Below, piece by piece: positions 43,914 to 49,741 of a DNA stretch of 49,741 bases (positions are counted from its first letter, which is position 1; each line of letters starts with the position of its first letter). The stretch spans positions 1-49,741 of the forward strand of contig CAZPEP010000019.1 of NCBI GenBank assembly GCA_964585685.1. Direction: 5' to 3'. This DNA is from JALHVH01 sp964585685. GTDB lineage: Bacteria; Acidobacteriota; Aminicenantia; Aminicenantales; Saccharicenantaceae. Under the pieces are notes generated by a model. It saw nothing but the letters and a program-made list of their open reading frames with translations. It was not told where the DNA came from and searched no databases. Both the position numbers and the translations under genes were made by a program.

Positions 43914-44909
43914 TCAGGACAGACTCAATTTCCTGAGGATTCCGTCCTTGACGAGCTTTAAGGATTGGGGATCGACCCGATCGAACGTGCAGAAGACCGG
44001 GATCCTGCCCGCAGCGAGTTTCTTCACTTCATCGAAGACAGGGGGGGTGACCAAGAGAACATCCGCAGAATCCAGCTGGGCCCGGACCTTGTCCGTTTCC
44101 GCCATGATGCATGAGGTCAGGTTGAGCTGGCGCCCGAACTCCGACTTGAAGAGTTCCTTATACATGGGGACGGATTCCTTGTCCCGGCTGATGAAGCCAA
44201 AGCGCGAGTTCTTATCGAAGGCGCTGAGCTTGCCCAGGGTGTCCGGGGACATGTTGGTGATCAGGATGTCGATATCGATCGGGAGGTCGCCGACGACGTC
44301 CTTGACCTCGTTAATGTGAAACCCGGTGGTGACGATGCCCAGGAGGTCGCTTTCCTGCGAGAGTCCTTTGCGGAGCTCTTCGCCCAGATCCTTGAGGAGG
44401 ATGCCCTTGACCTTGATATGCAGGGCCTGGGTTAGCGTTTGCGAGATCTCCCGGACCTGAAGAAGGTTGCACTCGGTGAAGATGACGTATTTCTTCGATT
44501 GGTCGCGTGAGATCCCGGAAAGAATGGCCTCGACGAGCCCTCGGATCTCGTCAAATGTCCGTCCTTCCTGGAAGAGCCCGTTGACATCCCTTTGCATGAG
44601 GGCTTCAGGGCGAAGAGGAGTATCGGCTTCGCCGTCCTGCCGGGCTTTAATCTTCCGGACGGCATCCTTATGAAGGGTCGCGAAGGTCCCCCGTCCGGGG
44701 CTCATGGCGAGGAGCTTCTCCTTCTCGAGCTCCTTGTAGGCCTTCCGCACGGTCTCGAAATTGATCTTCAGGTCCTCGGCCAGTTGGACGACGCCCGGGA
44801 GCTGGTCGCCGTCATGGATGGCCCCGGTGGAGATGAAGTACTTGATCAGGTCCTTGAGCTGGAGATACAGCGGCATCCGATTGTTCTTGTCTATGAACCA
44901 TTTGATCAT
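43914..44909 (-). CDS. GntR-family transcription regulator
   Basis: Residues 1-80 are a GntR winged helix: PLYLQLKDLIKYFISTGAIHDGDQLPGVVQLAEDLKINFETVRKAYKELEKEKLLAMSPGRGTFA, closest to the YtrA-type layout. Residues 115-331 form a larger alpha/beta ligand-binding domain (KYVIFTECNLLQVREISQTL, DLLGIVTTGFHINEV, DVLLVTPPVFDEV) that resembles periplasmic-binding-protein or LacI-like effector domains rather than the short YtrA tail. Because it is the only DNA-binding regulator in the chromosomal part, I propose that it reads the AT-rich palindromes at local promoters. The ligand is unknown. Confidence 0.85.
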   Translation of the reverse strand: MIKWFIDKNNRMPLYLQLKDLIKYFISTGAIHDGDQLPGVVQLAEDLKINFETVRKAYKELEKEKLLAMSPGRGTFATLHKDAVRKIKARQDGEADTPLRPEALMQRDVNGLFQEGRTFDEIRGLVEAILSGISRDQSKKYVIFTECNLLQVREISQTLTQALHIKVKGILLKDLGEELRKGLSQESDLLGIVTTGFHINEVKDVVGDLPIDIDILITNMSPDTLGKLSAFDKNSRFGFISRDKESVPMYKELFKSEFGRQLNLTSCIMAETDKVRAQLDSADVLLVTPPVFDEVKKLAAGRIPVFCTFDRVDPQSLKLVKDGILRKLSLS

Positions 44910-44922
44910 TTCGTCCCTCGCT

Positions 44923-44948
44923 GACTTCGAGGCTATTCTATCGAAGTC
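44923..44948. promoter_or_regulatory. Inverted repeat upstream of the GntR gene
   Basis: GACTTCGA and TCGAAGTC form perfect 8-bp arms with a 10-base spacer, 14 bases before the GntR start codon. It is unlike the AT-rich palindrome. It could be a binding site for the regulator itself or for another protein, or a weak terminator of the upstream dipeptidase gene. Confidence 0.5.
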
Positions 44949-44972
44949 TTCTGATCGATTTCAAGCCCTTCC

Positions 44973-46121
44973 TTAACCGAGGCTTTCGGTGTAAAGACGG
45001 ACCCAATTGCCGCCCATGATCTTGTCGATCTCGGAGGCTGTGTATCCCTTCTTCTCCAGGGCGGCCTGGATGGTGAAGAAGCGCCGGATGTTGTTGAGCT
45101 CGGGGATGACGCAATGGGTGGGAAGTTTGTCGAAGCCGAGGATCCCTTCATGCTGCTTCCACCACGGGAAGTAGCCCTTGACGGCTTCCGCGTTGTTGTT
45201 ACCGAGCTTCGCGGCCGCGACATCGCCGGCGACGTCATAGTCGTTGGAGATGCCGACGGCGTCGATGCCGCCGATCTTGATGACGTGCTCGAGTTGACGG
45301 ACATAGGAGTCCACCGTGGGGACGGGCTCGTTAGTCAGCCAGAAGCTCATGGAAAAGATCCCCACGACGCCCCCCGTATCGGCGACGGCCCGGATCACGG
45401 GATCCGTCACGCAGCGGGCGTTGTTGACCAGGGTCCGGCAGCCGGTGTGGGAGACGATGACCGGCTTCTTCGTCAGCCTGCAGACCTCGAGTCCCATGAT
45501 CTCGTTGCCGTGGGAAATGTCCGGGACGATGCCCAGGGTGTTCATCCTCTCCAATGCCTTCCGGCCGAGTTCGGTCAGGCCCTTCCATTCCTTGACCAAC
45601 GCCCCTCCCGAGTAGGGGTTGTCATAATGGTGCGTATATTGAAGAACGCGCAGGCCGAGTTCGTAAAAGACGTCCATCGTCTCGACATCCTCCGAGAGGG
45701 CCTCTGTGCTCTGGAATTGGAGGAAGACCGCCGTCCGCCCGGTCCGCCGGGCTTCCAGGATCTGGCTTCCCTTCGTGGCCAGGAACATGCCTTGGTCGTT
45801 TGTCCGGAGAAGCTTGACGGCCGCCGCGGTGGACTTGAGCGTGGGAACCAGGCGGCGGATGAACTTGCCGTCGGCCATCTCTCCCGCGGAGACGTCCCAG
45901 ACGAGGCCGCTCAACCCCGAATTCCGGAACGGTTCGTCCGTCCCCCCGAAGAACGTCATCCCATCGAAATAGAGGGGATGGCCTTTGCGTTCCTCGGCAA
46001 CAGCGGTCAGCGCCTCCTGCGTTTGAGGGCTCCGCCCTCCCCGCCCGAACCCCATCCCCGAGGCCAGGCCGCTTCCCGCGGCTACCGTCAACCCTTTCGC
46101 GACAAAGTCACGTCTGTTCAT
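44973..46121 (-). CDS. Tat-exported M19-type membrane dipeptidase homologue
   Basis: The 382-aa protein starts at 46121 (MNRRDFVAKG), with AAAGGAG before it. It has a twin-arginine signal (NRRDFVAKGLTVAAGSGLA). DISHGNE, PVIVSHTGCR and GISNDYD correspond to two metal His and the Asp of renal-dipeptidase-type enzymes, and QYTHHYDNPYSGG to the substrate region. The usual DGHND is replaced by FDGMTFF (Met55, Phe57), so the first metal His and Asp are missing. Activity may be changed or lost. It should act in the periplasm on dipeptides. GntR follows 63 bases downstream and the upstream amidohydrolase ends 14 bases before it. Confidence 0.82.
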   Translation of the reverse strand: MNRRDFVAKGLTVAAGSGLASGMGFGRGGRSPQTQEALTAVAEERKGHPLYFDGMTFFGGTDEPFRNSGLSGLVWDVSAGEMADGKFIRRLVPTLKSTAAAVKLLRTNDQGMFLATKGSQILEARRTGRTAVFLQFQSTEALSEDVETMDVFYELGLRVLQYTHHYDNPYSGGALVKEWKGLTELGRKALERMNTLGIVPDISHGNEIMGLEVCRLTKKPVIVSHTGCRTLVNNARCVTDPVIRAVADTGGVVGIFSMSFWLTNEPVPTVDSYVRQLEHVIKIGGIDAVGISNDYDVAGDVAAAKLGNNNAEAVKGYFPWWKQHEGILGFDKLPTHCVIPELNNIRRFFTIQAALEKKGYTASEIDKIMGGNWVRLYTESLG

Positions 46122-46135
46122 GGGATTCTCCTTTC

Positions 46136-47527
46136 TCAATAGATCTGGCCGACGATCGGCTTAAGGACGCTCTCCGGCTCGAACACGACTCCCCCCTTGA
46201 CGACCCGGTGGACGGACCGGACCCGGCGGATGTCCTCAAGCGGATTGCCGTCCAGAACGACGAAATCGGCGAGCTTGCCGGCTTCCAAGGAACCCAGGAG
46301 ATCGCTCCGTCCGATGGCCCGGGCGCCGTTGATCGTCGCCGCCCGAAGGACATCCATCGGAGGCAGACCCGCTTCAGCGAAGATCTCCATCTCCCTCCAG
46401 AGGCCGAACCCCGGAAGGAGCGTGAATCCCACCTGGTCGGTTCCGGTGCTGAGGACGCAGCCCGCGTCATGGGCCATCTTGATGAACTGCCTGATCTTCG
46501 CCATGACCTGAGGGCCGTTGGAAATAAAGGGTTTGGCGATCCTTTCCTCGACCTTGGCCCAGGCTTCCGGCGTCAGGAATCTCTTCTCTTCGTCGAGGTG
46601 CTGGGTCGCGATGTCGAGGGGCTCGAGCACCACGGCCGTCGGCGTCAGGACGACCCCGGCTTCGGCCGCCAGGCGGAGAATGTCCTGGACTTCCGGGCGG
46701 GCGAGGTCCACGGAGGCCAGCCAGGCGTACGGGTCCTTCGGGTCCTTGGCGGCGGTATCGGCCGGCGTGATTTCAGGCAGGGCCAGAATGCCATGGAAGA
46801 GCTCGTCAATCCCCATGAGGATCGCCTCTTTCCAGGGAGTCGCGCCGAGATGGCCGATGACCTTGACCCCTTGGAGATGGCCGAACTCGATGGCTGTCCG
46901 AAGGAGATCTCCCTTCATGTTCGCATAGACCTTGACCGACGTCGCTCCCGCCTTGATCCACTCTTCGATCTTGAGCCGGACTTCCTCTGTGGTGCGCACG
47001 GGGTTCATCCAGCCGACGGTCACGGGGTCTCCCTCGATATAAGGCCCGGAATGAAAATATCGCGGACCGAGGAGACGGCCGGAGTCGATCCGGTTCCGGA
47101 GGCCCATGTCCCCCTCCGGCTCCATCGAACCCGGGCTTCTCACAGTGGTCACCCCCGCCGCGAGAAAGAGCGGGGCCAGGAGGTCGCAGGACGAGTGCCT
47201 CTTGACGAGTCCTCCGAATAGATGTCCGTGCGTATCGATGAGGCCGGGAATCACGGTCTTCGCGCTGAAATCGACGACTTTGAAGGCTTCCGGCAGCCGC
47301 GCCGAACCCGCCTCTCCGATCCACAGGATCTTGCCTCCGGCCGTGACGATCACGGCTTCTCGGAGGATCCGCCCCGAGGCGGGATCGATGAGAAGTCCGC
47401 ACCTGAAAACCGAGGCTTCCGTCTGCGGGAGGATCCGCTTGGTCTGGGCGAAGGCGTCCGGCGTCAACAGGAAAGGCAGAACGATGAGCGATCCTATGAC
47501 CGCTGTAACGATTCCGCGCCTTATCAT
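46136..47527 (-). CDS. Exported amidohydrolase with intact metal site
   Basis: The 463-aa protein has a signal peptide (1-27, DAFAQ) and metal motifs PGLIDTHGH (HxH), SVKVYANMK (Lys), VIGHLGAT and ELFHGI (His) and STGTDQVG (Asp). It resembles imidazolonepropionase/prolidase-like amidohydrolases. CAAGGAG precedes the ATG. First gene of a minus-strand group with the M19 protein and possibly GntR, driven by the promoter at 47585-47625. Probably hydrolyses a peptide or amide released in the periplasm. Confidence 0.85.
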   Translation of the reverse strand: MIRRGIVTAVIGSLIVLPFLLTPDAFAQTKRILPQTEASVFRCGLLIDPASGRILREAVIVTAGGKILWIGEAGSARLPEAFKVVDFSAKTVIPGLIDTHGHLFGGLVKRHSSCDLLAPLFLAAGVTTVRSPGSMEPEGDMGLRNRIDSGRLLGPRYFHSGPYIEGDPVTVGWMNPVRTTEEVRLKIEEWIKAGATSVKVYANMKGDLLRTAIEFGHLQGVKVIGHLGATPWKEAILMGIDELFHGILALPEITPADTAAKDPKDPYAWLASVDLARPEVQDILRLAAEAGVVLTPTAVVLEPLDIATQHLDEEKRFLTPEAWAKVEERIAKPFISNGPQVMAKIRQFIKMAHDAGCVLSTGTDQVGFTLLPGFGLWREMEIFAEAGLPPMDVLRAATINGARAIGRSDLLGSLEAGKLADFVVLDGNPLEDIRRVRSVHRVVKGGVVFEPESVLKPIVGQIY

Positions 47528-47584
47528 GAGCGACTCCTTGGGGACGAATGTATTGGCTTTTCGCGGCCGATGGTCAACATTGTA

Positions 47585-47625
47585 TATTATTATACATAAA
47601 TATATTTATTCCGGACGACTGTCAA
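47585..47625 (-). promoter_or_regulatory. Promoter with AT-rich palindrome (operator site D)
   Basis: On the minus strand TTGACA (47625-47620), a 17-base spacer and TATTTA (47602-47597) precede the amidohydrolase gene. Written on the plus strand, TATTATTATACATAAATATA at 47585-47604 matches site A in 17 and site C in 19 of 20 bases. Confidence 0.7.
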
Positions 47626-47687
47626 GACTTTATTGAGGACGGGATGTCTGAGGGCACAGGCGAGCGAACAAGGAGAGAAGAGAGACC

Positions 47688-48515
47688 TCACCTGGGTCTG
47701 AAGAGGGGGATCCGATCCGGGAATCCGTTCCCGACAAAATAGGCTCCGACGGCTTCGAAGGCCGCCGGGTAAAAATCCCCGGCTGAGAGCGCCGTGTGCC
47801 TGAGTCCCGGGATAACGACCAGTTTCTTTTCGGCCCGCCATTCGGAGACCGCTATCCGAAGAGACATCTCCTTCTCGGTGAGCCCCTCCGCTGGGTGGAC
47901 GAGAAGCCCTTCATACCGTTCGGCGGTGTCCTGGTCGATCCAGATCTCAAGGACAGTGTCCAGCGGAATCCCACCCGGGATCTTAGGATAGGGATCCATG
48001 ACTCCATATTCCTTATCGATCTCCGCTTCGAGGACGGCCTTCTCTTCGTCCCGCAAACGATTGAAGCCGAGGGCGGAAATGACGAAGATCGCAGGACTCC
48101 CGGACAAGTTGTGGAAGGAACCCACAGCCCAGACGTGAGGGACCCGCGTCAGGTAGCTCGCACCGTCGGCGCGACGGGCGAGAAGGGCCTCGTCCAGGCC
48201 GTCTCTGCCGTGATAAAGAAGGCCTTCTCCAAATTCAACCGCGCGGCCGCTCCTCACGAGGACCTTCTGATCCGGCCGCCCGTCCACTCGCTCCTCGAGG
48301 TAAAGCCATTCGAGATGAACGCGATCGCCCAGGGTCTTGAGCTTTCGGACTTGGGGGAGAAGGTCGACGCCCGTCGTAACGGGCTCTTGAGCGGAGCGAA
48401 GCGCGTTTGGAGGAAAGGACAAGGTCCCCCATAACACGAGGAATATCAAGGCCCGGCGGGAGCTTCCTGCGCGACCGAATCTTCTTTGAATCGTCAGCTT
48501 GTCCCTCCGGATCAT
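47688..48515 (-). CDS. Unknown exported protein coupled to the antiporter
   Basis: The 275-aa protein has a signal-like segment (about 20-43: SSRRALIFLVLWGTLSFPPNALRSAQ). The rest is mixed: GVDLLPQVRKLKTLGDRVHLEWLYLEERVDGRPDQKVLVRSG, PHVWAVGSFHNLSGSPAIFVISALG, VLEIWIDQDTAERYEGLLVHPAEGLTEKE and KKLVVIPGLRHTALSAGDFYPAAFEAVGAYFVG. No family is recognised. Its ATG overlaps the antiporter TGA (ATGA), so the two are translated together. Possibly a periplasmic hydrolase-like or sensor protein; function unknown. Confidence 0.65.
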   Translation of the reverse strand: MIRRDKLTIQRRFGRAGSSRRALIFLVLWGTLSFPPNALRSAQEPVTTGVDLLPQVRKLKTLGDRVHLEWLYLEERVDGRPDQKVLVRSGRAVEFGEGLLYHGRDGLDEALLARRADGASYLTRVPHVWAVGSFHNLSGSPAIFVISALGFNRLRDEEKAVLEAEIDKEYGVMDPYPKIPGGIPLDTVLEIWIDQDTAERYEGLLVHPAEGLTEKEMSLRIAVSEWRAEKKLVVIPGLRHTALSAGDFYPAAFEAVGAYFVGNGFPDRIPLFRPR

Positions 48516-49741
48516 AGGCCCCGGGTGACGAATCCCGCCACCGCGAACAGAACGAGGGCGACCGAGGCGGCGATGAGCGCGTACGGGAGCTGGGTCCGGA
48601 CGTGGTCCACGACCTTGACACGGGCGGCCATGCCCGTGACGATGCTCGTATCGGAGACGGGCGAACAGTTATCGCCGAAGACGCCTCCGCTGATGCAGGC
48701 GGCGAAAGCGAGGGCGGGCTTGACGCCAAGGACGGAGGCCATCGGCAGGGCAATAGGGACCAGTATGGCGAACGTTCCGTAGGACGTGCCCGTGGCGAAG
48801 GAAATGATGCAGCCCAGGGCAAAGAGGAGGGCGGGAAGGAGGAAGGCCGGAAGCCCTTGTCTGGCCACACCGGCCAGGAACGTGCCTGTCCCCAACTGTT
48901 TGCTTACGTCTCCGAGAGTCAGGGCGAAGACGAGCAGGACGGCGACGGGAAGGAGTTCGCCCATACCGTTGAAGAGGATATCGATGATCTCGCCGAAGCG
49001 GAAGGCTTTCTTAGCGATCAGCAGGGCCGACGTCACGAAAATCGCTATGATCGCCGCATAAAAAATCGAGGACGAGCCGGATCCCTTGATGATGTTCCCG
49101 TCCCCGGTTATGTAGAGACTGACGAAGACCATGACCAGAAGGACGGCGACGGGCACGATCATGTAAAGCGCGTTCGGCTTGACTCCCGGCCGTCCGCCGC
49201 CGAGTCCCACCGACGCCCCGGGGGCGTTCGCTTCGGCTGGGAGCCCCGCCGAAGCCGCCTTCTCGGCCTTGCGCATCGGTCCGATCGTCAGTCCCGTGGA
49301 CATGACGACCGCGACCAGGGCCAGGCTCGCGAGGCAATAATAGCTGTAGGGGATGGCGCCCACCAGGAGCCCCAGCGGAGACTTGACGTTTTGGGTCGCC
49401 AACAGGCTCATATAGAAGGCCCCCCAACTATTGACGACGACGATAGCGACGAAATTGATGCTCACGGTATGGAGGAAATAGGCCAGGCGCTCCCTCGAGA
49501 TCCGCAGCCTATCGTAAATGGGCCTCATGAGGAAGCCGTTGACCAGGATACTCGAATAGCATTCGATGAAGATCGAGATCCCCAGGAGGAACGTCAGCGG
49601 GAAGACGCCCCGTTTGGTCTTGAGGAGCTTTGTGTTCTCGACCCAGCCGATGAACCCCTGGAAGCCGTTGGATTCTCGGATGAGAGCCAGAAGGGCGCCC
49701 ACGAGGAGGCTGAAAACAATGATCTCGATGTTGCCCTTGGC
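48512..49741 (-). CDS. nhaC: NhaC-family Na+/H+ antiporter, 5' end cut off
   Basis: The frame is open to base 49741, so the N-terminus is outside the window; the 409 visible residues include at least nine membrane helices. Family signatures are GCIISFATGTSYGTFAILVPIALPMA and GDNCSPVSDTSIVTGMAA, the latter being the ion-binding-like motif of NhaC proteins. A hydrophilic loop at about 140-180 separates the halves. It exchanges sodium for protons, or transports amino/organic acids in related members. The GTG at 49702 is an internal valine, not the start. Confidence 0.85.
   Translation of the reverse strand, partial: AKGNIEIIVFSLLVGALLALIRESNGFQGFIGWVENTKLLKTKRGVFPLTFLLGISIFIECYSSILVNGFLMRPIYDRLRISRERLAYFLHTVSINFVAIVVVNSWGAFYMSLLATQNVKSPLGLLVGAIPYSYYCLASLALVAVVMSTGLTIGPMRKAEKAASAGLPAEANAPGASVGLGGGRPGVKPNALYMIVPVAVLLVMVFVSLYITGDGNIIKGSGSSSIFYAAIIAIFVTSALLIAKKAFRFGEIIDILFNGMGELLPVAVLLVFALTLGDVSKQLGTGTFLAGVARQGLPAFLLPALLFALGCIISFATGTSYGTFAILVPIALPMASVLGVKPALAFAACISGGVFGDNCSPVSDTSIVTGMAARVKVVDHVRTQLPYALIAASVALVLFAVAGFVTRGL

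Overview
The window joins a mobile element (about 1-16768) to a chromosomal region (about 16769-49741) at a tRNA-Arg(UCG) gene. The chromosomal part is GC-rich. It encodes Oar-type TonB-dependent receptors with an N-terminal carboxypeptidase-regulatory-like domain, many exported peptidases and amidohydrolases, a four-subunit 2-oxoacid:ferredoxin oxidoreductase and an NhaC-type antiporter. This fits an anaerobic, peptide-using, outer-membrane bacterium of the Acidobacteriota / Candidatus Aminicenantes kind. That assignment is inference from gene content; there is no marker gene in the window.

Mobile element. The left end (1-4537) is clearly more AT-rich and looks like accessory or defence cargo: an ORF cut by the window edge, a HAD nucleotidase fused to a three-helix membrane tail, a structured intergenic stretch, an unknown small protein, a HEPN-like protein and a Shedu (SduA) nuclease. 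Next come a truncated RepA-like helicase remnant and a minus-strand block. That block holds a primase-helicase with a C-terminal rubredoxin domain, small proteins, terminase large subunit (TerL), a zinc-finger protein, a possible small terminase subunit, three 22-bp iterons beside a candidate replication initiator, a CHC2/TOPRIM/RecA-like primase-helicase, a 28-codon ParB-like micro-ORF and two AlpA-like excisionase/HTH proteins. A 470-aa cargo gene lies nearest the tRNA. No integrase, capsid, portal or tail gene is visible, so this may be a phage satellite, phage-plasmid or partial prophage that continues to the left.

Chromosomal region. Two Oar-like receptors (17178-19841 minus, 38832-41528 plus), three S41-family proteases, two beta-lactamase-fold serine hydrolases, five amidohydrolase-fold proteins, an M19 dipeptidase, an erythromycin-esterase-like protein, a D-cysteine desulfhydrase-like PLP enzyme, the ferredoxin oxidoreductase and a GntR regulator sit close together. 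Tight spacing and ATGA overlaps define several operons: four amidohydrolase genes (30519 to 24913, minus); porGDAB, esterase, serine hydrolase and S41 (30671 to 38738, plus); serine hydrolase and PLP enzyme (41601 to 43870, plus); and antiporter and secreted protein (minus, right edge). A reasonable model is uptake of peptides or modified peptides through the outer membrane, hydrolysis in the periplasm, then oxidation of the resulting 2-oxoacids with ferredoxin reduction.

Regulation. A 20-bp AT-rich imperfect palindrome near TATATTTATACATAGATATA occurs at four promoters (20059, 22503, 30593, 47585), with weaker relatives at the two receptor promoters (38792, 19866). It stands out against the GC-rich background and overlaps the expected -10 region. 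The GntR gene at 43914-44909 is the obvious candidate reader, which would make the locus a local regulon.
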